A stretch of 64,000 bases of DNA. Source: Nonomuraea jabiensis. GTDB taxonomy: Bacteria; Actinomycetota; Actinomycetes; Streptosporangiales; Streptosporangiaceae. How positions within the stretch are numbered: the first letter of the stretch is position 1; the number at the start of each line of letters is the position of its first letter. Location: NCBI RefSeq assembly GCF_014204795.1, contig NZ_JACHMB010000001.1:12862501-12926500 (forward strand), read 5' to 3'. The position numbers were made by a program, and so were the translations under genes. Shown here one piece after another: positions 34,191 through 42,843 of the stretch. The notes under the pieces are model-generated. The model was given only the letters and a program-made list of their open reading frames with translations. It did no database searches and was not told where the DNA came from.

Positions 34191-35333
34191 GTGCGCCGTG
34201 AGCATGGCACTCCCAGGGACGGCTGGGAGAAGACGATCGAGGGCCAGGGCCTGGCCTACCACCGGGCGGCGCACCCGTCGGGGCTGAGCCGGCCTTACTG
34301 GGACGAGTCCATCCATTACGTCTTCTCCATGGACGAGGTCGAGGCGCTGGAGGAGCAGGTCGAGGAGCTCCACGAGATGTGCCTGCGCGCCGTCGAGCAC
34401 GTGGTCTCGGCCCGGCGCTTCGCCGACTTCGCGATCCCCGAGTGGGCGTGGGAGGAGGTGGCGCGCTCATGGGAGCGCCGCGACGCCCACCTGTACGCCC
34501 GCTTCGACCTGCGCTACGACGGCACCGGCCCGGCGAGGCTGCTGGAGTACAACGCGGACACGCCGACCTCGCTCGTGGAGTCGTCGGTCGTGCAGTGGTT
34601 CTGGCTGCAGGACGTCCACCCGGGCGCCGACCAGTGGAACTCCGTGCACGAGCGGCTCATCGAGCGCTGGCGCGAGCTGCGGCTGCCGCCCGGGCCCACC
34701 CACTTCGCGTTCACGAACATGGACGAGACGGGCGAGGAGGCCATGACCGTGGCCTACCTGCAGGAGACCGCCGAGCAGGCGGGCCTGCAGACCGTCGCCG
34801 TCGCCATGGAGGACATCGGCTGGGACTCGCTCAACCGCCGCTTCGTGGACGCCGAGAACCGTGTGATCCGCTCGGCGTTCAAGCTCTACCCGTGGGAGTG
34901 GATGCTGGCCGACGACTTCGGGCGGCACGCCGTACGGCACGCCACCTGGATCGAGCCGCTGTGGAAGACGCTGCTGTCCAACAAGGCGCTGCTGGCCATC
35001 CTGTGGGAGCTCAACCCCGGCCACCCCAACCTGCTGCCCGCCTACCTCGACGGCCCGCGCGACCTGACCTCCTACATCGCCAAGCCGCTGCTGGGCAGGG
35101 AGGGCGCCTCCATGCGCATCGTCACCCCCGAGGGCACCCAGGAGACGCCGGGCGTCTACGGCCGGGAGGGATACGTCTTCCAGGGCTTCGAGGCGCTGCC
35201 CCGGTTCGAGGGGCAGCGGCCGGTGCTCGGCGCCTGGGTGGTCGCCGACGAGGCCGCCGGGCTGGGTATCAGGGAGACGACCGGCCTGATCACCGATGAC
35301 ACCTCCTCGTTCGTCCCCCACCTCATCGCCTGA
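34191..35333 (+). CDS. Glutathionylspermidine synthase family protein (YgiC/YjfC-like, ATP-grasp)
   Basis: A 380-aa protein from GTG 34191 (GGGAG 7 nt upstream). It resembles the C-terminal synthetase domain of glutathionylspermidine synthase: YWDESIHYVFSMDEV, LYARFDLRYDG, LEYNADTPTSLVESS, ILWELNPGHPNLLPAY, KPLLGREGASM and GAWVVADEAAGLGIRE. Lone synthetase-domain proteins such as YgiC probably ligate peptides or amines with ATP, but do not make glutathionylspermidine as far as is known. Actinobacteria lack glutathione in general, which makes the natural substrate an open question. Confidence 0.85.
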   Translation: MRREHGTPRDGWEKTIEGQGLAYHRAAHPSGLSRPYWDESIHYVFSMDEVEALEEQVEELHEMCLRAVEHVVSARRFADFAIPEWAWEEVARSWERRDAHLYARFDLRYDGTGPARLLEYNADTPTSLVESSVVQWFWLQDVHPGADQWNSVHERLIERWRELRLPPGPTHFAFTNMDETGEEAMTVAYLQETAEQAGLQTVAVAMEDIGWDSLNRRFVDAENRVIRSAFKLYPWEWMLADDFGRHAVRHATWIEPLWKTLLSNKALLAILWELNPGHPNLLPAYLDGPRDLTSYIAKPLLGREGASMRIVTPEGTQETPGVYGREGYVFQGFEALPRFEGQRPVLGAWVVADEAAGLGIRETTGLITDDTSSFVPHLIA

Positions 35334-35364
35334 CTCCCCACCGCATCCCCCGATAGGAATCAAC

Positions 35365-35796
35365 GTGACTCTTCTCGAGACCCTCGCCCGCGGCGCGGGC
35401 GCCATCGCCGCGTACGCCGCCGTCGGCGTGATCCTGATGATCGTCGGCTTCTACGTGATCGACTGGGCCACCCCCGGCAAGCTGAGCGAGATCATCCGCA
35501 CCCAGCGCAACCCGAACGCCACCCTGCTCGCCACCTCCGCCCTGGCCGCCGTCGGCCTGATCGTGGCCGCCTCCATCTGGTCCTCCGGCGGCCGGCTGGC
35601 CGAGGGGCTGGCGGGCACCGCGGTGTTCGGCCTGGTCGGCATCGTGGTGCAGACCGTGGCGATGCTGCTGTTCGACCGGATCGTCGGCATCTCCGTACGC
35701 GATCTCGTAAGGGAGCCCGAGCTGCAGCCGGGCGCGCGGCTGCTCGCGGTCACGCACATCGCGATCGGCCTCATCACGGCCGTCGCGGTCATCTGA
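35365..35796 (+). CDS. DUF350 membrane protein
   Basis: A 143-aa protein from GTG 35365 with four predicted TM helices in two repeats (YAAVGVILMIVGFYVIDW; LLATSALAAVGLIVAASIW; GTAVFGLVGIVVQTVAMLLF; THIAIGLITAVAVI). This is DUF350 (YjfL-type), which is often encoded with glutathionylspermidine synthase-like genes. It follows the YgiC-like gene by 31 nt. Role unknown. Its 3' end carries the first unit of a 45-bp tandem repeat. Confidence 0.8.
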   Translation: MTLLETLARGAGAIAAYAAVGVILMIVGFYVIDWATPGKLSEIIRTQRNPNATLLATSALAAVGLIVAASIWSSGGRLAEGLAGTAVFGLVGIVVQTVAMLLFDRIVGISVRDLVREPELQPGARLLAVTHIAIGLITAVAVI

Positions 35797-35890
35797 CACC
35801 GGCCGCCCGGCCCCCGGCAGAACGGCCGTCCCGCTCATCTGACGCCGGCCGCCCGGCCCCGGCGGAACGACCGTCGCGGTCATCCGAACG
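35777..35890. repeat. 45-46-bp tandem repeat, about 2.5 copies, overlapping the end of the DUF350 gene
   Basis: Units begin CGGCCGTC at 35777 and 35823, with a partial third unit CGACCGTC at 35868. The core includes GGTCATCTGAC(A/G)CCGGCCGCC. Unit 1 contains the DUF350 stop, so the array probably arose by duplication of the gene end. Confidence 0.75.
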
Positions 35891-35910
35891 GACCTGGCAC
35901 TCTAGGAGGC

Positions 35911-37083
35911 GTGACAGACCGGACCCGGGAGGACACCACACGCAGGCTCGAGCGGGCCATGGGCTCGCTCGGCACGGCGGCGATGGCGCGCATGGAGGAC
36001 CAGCTGCCGTGGTTCCGCGCGCTCAGCGCCGAGGACCGGTCGTGGGTGGGGCTCGTGGCCCAGGCCGGCATCGCCGCGTTCGTCGAGTGGTTCTCGATCG
36101 CCGGCGAGGATCCCCCCACCCCCAGCATCGAGTTCTTCGGCACGGCTCCGCGCGAGCTCAAGCGGTCCATCTCGCTGCAGCAGACCGTCGACATCGTCAG
36201 GATCGTGGTCGAGGTGGTCGAGGCGCAGGCCCACGAGCTGGCCGCGCCCGGCGGCGAGGACCAGCTCCAGCAGGCCATGCTCCGCTACACCCGCGACGTG
36301 GCCTTCGCCGCCGCCCACGTCTACGCCCGCGAGGCCGAGGCCAGGGGCTCGTGGGACGCCCGGCTCGAGGCCCTGATCGTGGACGCCCTCGTCCGCGGCG
36401 AGGTCGACGACGGCCTGCACTCCTGGGCGGCCGCGCTCGGCTGGACCTCCTCCCCCGTGGTCGTCATCGCCGGCCACGCCCCCGACGACGACCCCCGCGC
36501 GGTCATCGACGGGCTGCGGGAGAAGGGCCGCCGCATCGGCATGGACCTGCTGGCCGGCGTGCAGGCCGACCGGCTGATCGTCATCGTGGGCGGCGCCGAG
36601 AGCGTCAACGACGCGGCCAAGCAGGTCGTGCACCGCTTCGGGATGGGCCCCATCGTCATCGGCCCCGAGGTCCCCGACCTGCACGCCGCGGCCAGGTCCG
36701 CCAGGGCGGCGCTGGCCGGGCTGAAGGCGTCGTCCGGCTGGCCCGACGCGCCCCGGCCGGTGCACGCCGAGGACCTGCTGGCCGAGCGGGCGCTCGACGG
36801 CGACGACGACGCCCGGCAGCAGCTCATCGAGAACGTCTACCTGCCGCTCGCGGGCACCCCCCTGCTCGACACCCTCGCCACCTACCTGGAGCAGGGCACC
36901 TCGCTGGAGGCGACGGCGCGGCTGCTGTTCGTCCACCCCAACACCGTCCGCTACCGCCTGAAGAAGATCACGGAGCTGACCGGCTACCAGCCCACGGAGG
37001 GCAGGTCCGCTTTCACGCTCCAAGTCGGCCTGATCCTCGGCCGGTTGGCGGAGAGTGCCGAAATGTGGCGTGCCCTAACGTAA
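35911..37083 (+). CDS. fasR: PucR-type activator of fatty acid synthesis (FasR)
   Basis: A 390-aa regulator. The C-terminal PucR HTH is LEATARLLFVHPNTVRYRLKKI, and the N-terminal part is a helical sensor (LPWFRALSAEDRSWVGLVAQAGIAAFVEWFS). In S. coelicolor FasR lies directly upstream of fabD-fabH-acpP-fabF and activates that operon; the same order is seen here. The GTG at 35911 is used, but an AGGAGG abuts it at 1-nt spacing, which is too close, so a downstream start such as ATG 35959 is possible. The gap to fabD is 103 nt. Confidence 0.9.
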   Translation: MTDRTREDTTRRLERAMGSLGTAAMARMEDQLPWFRALSAEDRSWVGLVAQAGIAAFVEWFSIAGEDPPTPSIEFFGTAPRELKRSISLQQTVDIVRIVVEVVEAQAHELAAPGGEDQLQQAMLRYTRDVAFAAAHVYAREAEARGSWDARLEALIVDALVRGEVDDGLHSWAAALGWTSSPVVVIAGHAPDDDPRAVIDGLREKGRRIGMDLLAGVQADRLIVIVGGAESVNDAAKQVVHRFGMGPIVIGPEVPDLHAAARSARAALAGLKASSGWPDAPRPVHAEDLLAERALDGDDDARQQLIENVYLPLAGTPLLDTLATYLEQGTSLEATARLLFVHPNTVRYRLKKITELTGYQPTEGRSAFTLQVGLILGRLAESAEMWRALT

Positions 37084-37101
37084 TGCCACCGAAATCCCCA
37101 C

Positions 37102-37154
37102 TGTAGGCTTCCTACAAAACCCCCCGGACGAAGTTCGTGCGGATCATTATCCGC
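37102..37154. promoter_or_regulatory. Two short inverted repeats in the fasR-fabD intergenic region
   Basis: TGTAGG-CTT-CCTACA (37102-37116) and GCGGAT-CATT-ATCCGC (37139-37154) lie in the only sizeable gap before fabD. This is where the FasR-dependent promoter should be. I cannot say that either is the FasR site. Confidence 0.35.
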
Positions 37155-37186
37155 GTGTCGGAGTTCTACAGGGCAAGGTGGGTTTT

Positions 37187-38083
37187 GTGCTTGTACTCGT
37201 CGCTCCGGGCCAAGGTGCCCAAACGCCAGGCTTCCTTTCACCCTGGCTCGAGCTCCCTGGTGTGGCCGACAGACTCGGCGCCTGGTCCGAGGTCGTCCAG
37301 CTCGATCTGATCGCCTACGGCACCACCGCCGACGCCGACGAGATCCGTGACACCGCCGTCGCCCAGCCGCTGCTCGTGGCCGCCGCGCTGGCCTCCGCCG
37401 AGGTGCTCGGCGTGCGGCCGGACGTGCTCGCGGGCCACAGCGTGGGCGAGTTCGCCGCCGCCGCGCTGGCCGGGGTGCTCACCCCCGAGCAGGCGCTCAC
37501 CCTGATCCGCGAGCGCGCCCGGGCCATGGCCAAGGCCGCCGCGGTCACCGAGACCGGCATGACCGCCGTGCTCGGCGGCGCCGAGGAGGACGTGCTGGCC
37601 GCCCTCGACAAGCACGGCCTGACCCCCGCCAACATCAACGGCGCCGGCCAGATCGTCGCGGGCGGCACGCTGGAGCAGCTGGCCGCGCTCAAGGAAGACC
37701 CGCCCACCCGCGCCCGCCTCATCCCGCTGAAGGTGGCCGGCGCCTTCCACACCCGCCACATGGCCCCCGCCGTGGAGAGCCTGCGCGAGGCCGCCTCCGG
37801 CGTGACCCCCGCCGACCCCGCCGTCACGCTCCTGTCCAACTCCGACGGCCAGGCGGTCGCCTCCGGCGCCGAGTTCGTGGACCGGCTGGTCAAGCAGATC
37901 AGCAGCCCCGTCAGGTGGGGCGCCTGCATGGAGACCATGGCCGGGCTCGGCGTCACGGAGATGATCGAGCTGCTGCCCGGCGGCACGCTCACCGGTCTGG
38001 CCAAGCGCGGCCTGTCCGGGGTGCGGACGGTGGCGCTGAAGACCCCCGACGACCTCGACGCGGCCAGGGAGCTGACCAAGTGA
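37187..38083 (+). CDS. fabD: Malonyl-CoA:ACP transacylase (FabD)
   Basis: A 298-aa enzyme that moves malonyl groups from CoA to acyl carrier protein for type II fatty acid synthesis. The nucleophile is Ser85 in LAGHSVGEFAA; the active-site His is in VAGAFHTRHM. The oxyanion motif APGQGAQTPG is at the start. GTG 37187 gives VLVLVAPGQG, the normal FabD N-terminus; GTG 37178 is in frame but adds only three residues. An AAGGTGGG binding site lies 6 nt upstream. The stop overlaps the fabH start. Confidence 0.96.
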   Translation: MLVLVAPGQGAQTPGFLSPWLELPGVADRLGAWSEVVQLDLIAYGTTADADEIRDTAVAQPLLVAAALASAEVLGVRPDVLAGHSVGEFAAAALAGVLTPEQALTLIRERARAMAKAAAVTETGMTAVLGGAEEDVLAALDKHGLTPANINGAGQIVAGGTLEQLAALKEDPPTRARLIPLKVAGAFHTRHMAPAVESLREAASGVTPADPAVTLLSNSDGQAVASGAEFVDRLVKQISSPVRWGACMETMAGLGVTEMIELLPGGTLTGLAKRGLSGVRTVALKTPDDLDAARELTK

Positions 38084-39036
38084 AGATTCCCGACGTCGCC
38101 CCTGGCGGCAGGATCCTGGGCCTCGGCCACTACCAGCCGGCCAACATCGTCACCAACGACGACCTGGCCAAGAACATGGACACCAACGACGAGTGGATCC
38201 AGTCCAGGGTCGGCATCAAGGAGCGCCGCGTCGCTCCCGACAGCGAGTCCCTCGAGGACATGGCCACCATCGCCGGCGGCAAGGCGCTGGCCGCGAGCGG
38301 CCTGTCGCCCGAAGAGGTCGACCTGGTCATCGTGGCCACCTGCACGCTCGAGACCCAGATCCCCAACGCCAGCGCCGTCGTGGCCCACCGCCTGGGCATC
38401 AAGGCGCCGGGCGCGTTCGACGTCAACGCCGCCTGCGCCGGGTTCTGCTACGCCCTCGCCACCGCGAGCGCCGCCGTGCGCGGAGGTGCGGCCCGCCACG
38501 TGCTGGTCATCGGCGCGGAGAAGCTGTCGCAGTGGGTCGACTGGACCGACAGGTCCACCGCCGTGATCTTCGCCGACGGTGCGGGCGCCGCGGTGGTGGG
38601 TCCCTCCGAGACCCCCGGCATCGGCCCCGTGGTGTGGGGCAGCGCCGGCGACAAGTCCGAGGCGATCGCCATCAAGGACCGCGACAACTTCCTCCGCCAG
38701 GAGGGCCAGACGGTGTTCCGCTGGGCCACCACCACGCTCCACCCGGTGGCGCTGGAGGCCTGCGAGCGCGCGGGCGTGGACCCGTCGGAGCTGGCGGCGT
38801 TCGTGCCCCACCAGGCCAACCTGCGCATCATCGAGGCCATCGCCCGCAAGCTGGGCGCCGACCAGGCCGTGATCGCCCGCGACATCGTCCACGCCGGCAA
38901 CACCTCGGCCGCCTCGATCCCGCTGGCGCTCTCGCGCATGCTGGAGCGCGGCGAGGTCCGCTCCGGCGGCCTCGCGCTGCTGCTCGGCTTCGGCGCGGGC
39001 CTGACCTACGCCGGTCAAGTGGTCGAGATCCCTTAG
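38080..39036 (+). CDS. fabH: 3-oxoacyl-ACP synthase III (FabH)
   Basis: A 318-aa ketoacyl synthase that starts fatty acid chains by condensing acyl-CoA with malonyl-ACP. The catalytic triad is visible: Cys119 in NAACAGF, His in VPHQANLRI and Asn in HAGNTSAAS. In actinobacteria FabH prefers branched starters, giving iso/anteiso lipids. GTG 38080 overlaps the fabD stop by 4 nt (GTGA), so the two are translationally coupled. Confidence 0.96.
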   Translation: MKIPDVAPGGRILGLGHYQPANIVTNDDLAKNMDTNDEWIQSRVGIKERRVAPDSESLEDMATIAGGKALAASGLSPEEVDLVIVATCTLETQIPNASAVVAHRLGIKAPGAFDVNAACAGFCYALATASAAVRGGAARHVLVIGAEKLSQWVDWTDRSTAVIFADGAGAAVVGPSETPGIGPVVWGSAGDKSEAIAIKDRDNFLRQEGQTVFRWATTTLHPVALEACERAGVDPSELAAFVPHQANLRIIEAIARKLGADQAVIARDIVHAGNTSAASIPLALSRMLERGEVRSGGLALLLGFGAGLTYAGQVVEIP

Positions 39037-39112
39037 CCTCCCCCCGCACCTCATCCAGAGCTTGTACGGCACAGCCGTGCAGAACCCAGAAATCAGAAGG
39101 AGAACCAGCGAC

Positions 39113-39352
39113 ATGGCTGCCACCGAGCAGGAGATTCTTGACGGCCTCGGCAAGATCATCAACGAGATCACCGGCATCCCGGCCTCGGACGTGACCCCCG
39201 AGAAGAGCTTCGTCGACGACCTCGACATCGACTCCCTGTCCATGGTCGAGATCGCCGTGGCCGCCCAGGACGAGTTCGGCGTCGAGATCCCCGACGACCA
39301 GCTCAAGAACCTGAAGACGGTCAAGGACGTCCTCAGCTTCATCCAGGGCTGA
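39113..39352 (+). CDS. acpP: Acyl carrier protein
   Basis: A 79-aa acidic helical carrier protein. The phosphopantetheine attachment site is Ser41 in DLDIDSLSMVEI. ATG 39113 is preceded by AGAAGGAGAA, a strong ribosome binding site, in line with high ACP demand. The 76-nt gap after fabH is the longest inside the operon and could hold an extra promoter. Confidence 0.97.
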   Translation: MAATEQEILDGLGKIINEITGIPASDVTPEKSFVDDLDIDSLSMVEIAVAAQDEFGVEIPDDQLKNLKTVKDVLSFIQG

Positions 39353-39389
39353 CAGAGAAAACCAAACTGACTAGCAAGGAGCGCGAAAC

Positions 39390-40622
39390 GTGAGTGCGAA
39401 CCGGGTACGTGTCGTCGTCACCGGGCTTGGCGCGACGACGCCCGTCGGTGGAGACGTCACCTCGACCTGGACGGCGCTCCTCGCCGGTCAGTCGGGTGTC
39501 GAGGCCCTCACCACGGACTGGATCGACACCGTCCCCGTGAAGTTCGCGGGGACGGCCGCGGTGGACCCCACCGAGGTGCTGCCGCGGCCGGAGGCCCGCC
39601 GTCTCGACCGCAGCGAGCAGTTCGCGATGGTCGCCGCCCGGGAGGCCTGGCAGGACGCCGGCGCCCCCGAGGTCGCGCCGGAGCGGCTGGGCGTCGTGGT
39701 CTCCAGCGGCATCGGCGGCATCAACACCACGCTGAGCGCCTACGACACCTACCGCGAGCGCGGCTGGAACCGGCTGTCGCCGTTCACCGTGCCGATGCTC
39801 ATGCCCAACGGGCCGGCCGCCTGGATCGGCCTCGACCTGGGCGCCCAGGCCGGGGTGCACGCCACCGTGTCGGCGTGCGCGTCCGGCGCGGAGGCGATCG
39901 GCCACGCGATGGACATGATCAGGGTGGGCCGCGCCGACGTGGTCGTGGCCGGCGGCACCGAGGCCGCCATCCACGGGCTCAACATGGCGGCCTTCGCCGC
40001 CGCGCGGGCCATGTCCACCCGCAACGACGACCCGCAGGGCGCGTCCCGGCCGTGGGACCGCGACCGCGACGGGTTCGTGCTCGGTGAGGGCGCCGGCATC
40101 GTGGTGCTGGAGTCCGAGGAGCACGCCAAGGCGCGTGGCGCGCGCATCTACGCCTACTGCGCCGGGGTCGGCTACTCCGCCGACGCCCACCACATCACGC
40201 AGCCCGAGCCCGAGGGCCGGGGCATCATCATGGCGATGACCCAGGCGCTCAACGACGCCGGCCTGACCGGGCTCGACATCAAGCACGTCAACGCACATGC
40301 CACCTCCACCCCTGCCGGCGACGTCGGCGAGGTGCAGGCCGTGGCCAAGGCCATCGGCACCCACCCGCTCGTGACCTCGACCAAGTCGATGACCGGTCAC
40401 CTGCTCGGCGGGGCCGGCGGCATCGAGTCCGTCTTCACCATCAAGGCGCTGCAGGAGCGGATCGTCCCCGCGACCATCAACCTCGACAACCTCGACGACG
40501 GCATCGAGGTCGACCTGGTCTACGGGAAGAACCGCCAGCTGCCCGAAGGAGACGTCGCCGCGGTCAACAACTCGTTCGGATTCGGGGGCCACAACGTGGC
40601 CGTCGTGTTTAAGGGGGCATAA
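39390..40622 (+). CDS. fabF: 3-oxoacyl-ACP synthase II (FabF)
   Basis: A 410-aa ketoacyl synthase that elongates acyl-ACP. The active-site Cys163 is in VSACASGAEAIG; the two His are in HVNAHATSTPAGD and MTGHLLGGAGG. The C-terminal NNSFGFGGHNVAVVF is typical. The start is GTG 39390 with AAGGAGCGCG upstream. The stop TAA is immediately followed by the carboxylase ATG. Confidence 0.96.
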   Translation: MSANRVRVVVTGLGATTPVGGDVTSTWTALLAGQSGVEALTTDWIDTVPVKFAGTAAVDPTEVLPRPEARRLDRSEQFAMVAAREAWQDAGAPEVAPERLGVVVSSGIGGINTTLSAYDTYRERGWNRLSPFTVPMLMPNGPAAWIGLDLGAQAGVHATVSACASGAEAIGHAMDMIRVGRADVVVAGGTEAAIHGLNMAAFAAARAMSTRNDDPQGASRPWDRDRDGFVLGEGAGIVVLESEEHAKARGARIYAYCAGVGYSADAHHITQPEPEGRGIIMAMTQALNDAGLTGLDIKHVNAHATSTPAGDVGEVQAVAKAIGTHPLVTSTKSMTGHLLGGAGGIESVFTIKALQERIVPATINLDNLDDGIEVDLVYGKNRQLPEGDVAAVNNSFGFGGHNVAVVFKGA

Positions 40623-42047
40623 ATGACCGTGCTGGACAACGGGGTGGCGGCTGACGGCACCGATCAGGAGCCTGCCGATCCCCGCGATCCAGTCGTCCGC
40701 CTGACCGCGCTGCTCGACGAGGGCTCGCTGCGGCAGATCACCTCCGAAGACAAGAGCGGCGTGCTGGCCGCCATGGGCCGCGTCGAGGGTGTTCCCGTCG
40801 TCGCCTTCTGCAGTGACGCCCGCTTCCAGGGCGGCGCGATGGGCAGCGAGGGTTGCGAGCACATCGTGCACGCCTACGACGTGGCCGTCCGTGAACGGGT
40901 GCCGATCATCGGGATCTGGCACTCCGGCGGTGCGCGACTCGCCGAAGGCGTCGAGTCGCTGCACGCCGTCGGGCGGGTCTTCGCCGCCATGACCAAGGCG
41001 TCCGGCGTGGTGCCGCAGATCTCCGTGGTCGTCGGCCCCGCCGCCGGCGGCGCCGCGTACGGTCCCGCGCTGACCGACCTCGTCATCCTGGCCGAGTCCG
41101 GCCGCATCTTCGTCACGGGCCCCGACGTGGTCCGCAGCGTCACCGGCGAGAGCGTCGACGCCGCGGCCCTGGGCGGCCCGGAGCCGCACAGCAAGCGCAG
41201 CGGCGTCGTGCACGTCGTCGCCGGGTCCGAGACCGACGCGTACGTCAAGGCGCGCCAGCTCGCCACGCTCCTCGGCCACCAGGGCCGGGTGCGCACGGGA
41301 GAAATCGAGGAAGTGGACTTCTCCACGCTGCTGCCCGACTCGGCCAGGCGCGCCTACGACGTCAAGCCGCTGGTCAACGGCCTGCTCGACGAGCCTGGCA
41401 TCGAGCTGCACCCCAAGTGGGCGCCGAACATCGTCACATCGCTCGGCCGCCTCGGTGGCCGGACGGTCGGTGTGATCGCCAACAACCCGCTGCGGCTCGG
41501 CGGCTGCCTCGACGCCACGTCCGCCGAGAAAGCCGCCCGCTTCGTACGTATGTGTGACGCTTTCGGAGTGCCGTTGGTTGTCCTCGTGGACGTTCCCGGC
41601 TACCTGCCCGGGGTCGGGCAGGAGCACGACGGGGTCGTGCGGCGGGGGGCCAAGCTGCTGCACGCCTTCGCCGAGGCGTCGGTGCCGCGGGTCACGCTGG
41701 TGACGCGGAAGGCGTACGGGGGCGCGTACATCGCCATGAACTCCCGCGCGCTGGGTGCCACCAAGGTGTTCGCCTGGCCGACCACCGAGGTGGCGGTCAT
41801 GGGGCCGGTGGCGGCCGTACGCATCCTCAAGCGGCGCGAGCTGGCCGCGGCGCCGGAGGAGGAGCGGGCCGAGCTGGAGCAGCGGCTGGCCGCCGAGCAC
41901 GAGAAGCTGGCCGGCGGGCTCGACCGGGCTCGGGAGCTGGGGGTCATCGACGAGGTGATCAAGCCTGAGGAGACGCGCGGCGCCATCGCCAAGCTCCTCG
42001 CCCAGGCCACGCCCGCCCGCGGCGCCCACGGCAACATCCCGCTGTAG
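40623..42047 (+). CDS. Acyl-CoA carboxylase carboxyltransferase beta subunit (AccD-type)
   Basis: A 474-aa biotin-dependent carboxyltransferase of the acetyl/propionyl-CoA carboxylase family. The two crotonase-like halves show GGAMGSEGCEHIVHAYDVA, HSGGARLAEGVESL, VVVGPAAGGAAYGPAL and VTRKAYGGAYIAMNSRAL. It would carboxylate acetyl-CoA to malonyl-CoA with a biotinylated alpha subunit encoded elsewhere. The position at the end of the FAS-II operon matches accD6 of mycobacteria. The ATG directly follows the fabF stop. Confidence 0.9.
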   Translation: MTVLDNGVAADGTDQEPADPRDPVVRLTALLDEGSLRQITSEDKSGVLAAMGRVEGVPVVAFCSDARFQGGAMGSEGCEHIVHAYDVAVRERVPIIGIWHSGGARLAEGVESLHAVGRVFAAMTKASGVVPQISVVVGPAAGGAAYGPALTDLVILAESGRIFVTGPDVVRSVTGESVDAAALGGPEPHSKRSGVVHVVAGSETDAYVKARQLATLLGHQGRVRTGEIEEVDFSTLLPDSARRAYDVKPLVNGLLDEPGIELHPKWAPNIVTSLGRLGGRTVGVIANNPLRLGGCLDATSAEKAARFVRMCDAFGVPLVVLVDVPGYLPGVGQEHDGVVRRGAKLLHAFAEASVPRVTLVTRKAYGGAYIAMNSRALGATKVFAWPTTEVAVMGPVAAVRILKRRELAAAPEEERAELEQRLAAEHEKLAGGLDRARELGVIDEVIKPEETRGAIAKLLAQATPARGAHGNIPL

Positions 42048-42061
42048 CTCTGCTGACGATC

Positions 42062-42089
42062 GGCCCCGCACCGGCACCGGTGCGGGGCC
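42062..42089 (+). terminator. First terminator of the fatty acid operon
   Basis: GGCCCCGCACC (42062-42072) pairs perfectly with GGTGCGGGGCC (42079-42089) with a 6-nt loop and is followed by TTGTT. It starts 15 nt after the carboxylase stop. Confidence 0.88.
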
Positions 42090-42102
42090 TTGTTCATGCT
42101 TC

Positions 42103-42142
42103 CCAAGAGGCCCCGCACCGGCATGGGTGCGGGGCCTCTTGG
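42103..42142. terminator. Second, bidirectional terminator with a 17-bp perfect stem
   Basis: CCAAGAGGCCCCGCACC (42103-42119) pairs perfectly with 42126-42142 around a 6-nt loop. Its inner sequence repeats that of the first hairpin. It separates the fatty acid operon from the convergent DUF3145 gene and carries A/T at the stem base on both sides, so it can serve both directions. Confidence 0.88.
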
Positions 42143-42173
42143 GCGCGGCGTTTCGCCCGTGGCGGGGGCAGGG

Positions 42174-42668
42174 TCAGACGGCGGCGTGGAGCCAGCGGAC
42201 GGGCGCACCGTCGCCCGCGTACCGGAACGGCTCCAGCTCCTCGTCCCAGGGCCGGCCGAGCATCTTGTCCAGCTCGTCCTCCAGCACGCACCGCCCCTGG
42301 GCGGCCATCATCATCGCCGCCCGGAGCCGTTCCTCGGGGATCATGATGTCGCCCGCCGCGCCGATGACCGCGGTGAAGGCACCGAGCGTCGGCGTGTAGG
42401 CGTGGCGGGACCCGTCCACTCCCGGCGACGCGTCCTCGGTGATCTCGAACCTGAGGCGCTGCCAGCCCATGAGCGAGGAGGCGATGGCCGCGGCGATGCC
42501 GGCGCGGCCCTCCCACTCCGCCTGGGCCCGCACGACGTTGGGCGCGGCAGGTTGCGGAGTCCACGTCAGATCAACGGGCACGCCAAGGACACCCGCGACT
42601 GCCCATTCGATATGAGGGCACAGCGCGGGCTGAGCCGAGTGGACGTAAAGGACGCCACGAGCAGACAC
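42174..42668 (-). CDS. DUF3145 family protein
   Basis: A 164-aa protein from GTG 42668. The sequence GVLYVHSAQPALCPHIEWAVAG, then DLTWTPQPAAPNVVRAQAEWEG, GRCVLEDELDKMLGRPWDEELE and VRWLHAAV match DUF3145, an actinobacteria-specific family. I recall it located beside fabF in Streptomyces, as here. Function is unknown. It is convergent with the fatty acid operon. Confidence 0.85.
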   Translation of the reverse strand: MSARGVLYVHSAQPALCPHIEWAVAGVLGVPVDLTWTPQPAAPNVVRAQAEWEGRAGIAAAIASSLMGWQRLRFEITEDASPGVDGSRHAYTPTLGAFTAVIGAAGDIMIPEERLRAAMMMAAQGRCVLEDELDKMLGRPWDEELEPFRYAGDGAPVRWLHAAV

Positions 42669-42843
42669 CGGACCTCCCGTTTCGGTACGAGGTGCGCCTT
42701 CCCCAACGGCCTCGCCCCGGGATGATCACAAGTGACTAGGGAGAGACTACCGTCGGTCGCTATCCGGCACCAGAGGGGGGCCATACCAAGTTGGTGCGGG
42801 AGTGGCATGTGACAGTTGGACCAGCGGGGAAACATACCGCCTC

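Noticed and set aside
37139-37154. GCGGAT-CATT-ATCCGC as the FasR operator.
   Set aside because: Position fits, but I cannot confirm the FasR consensus; kept only as an unassigned inverted repeat.
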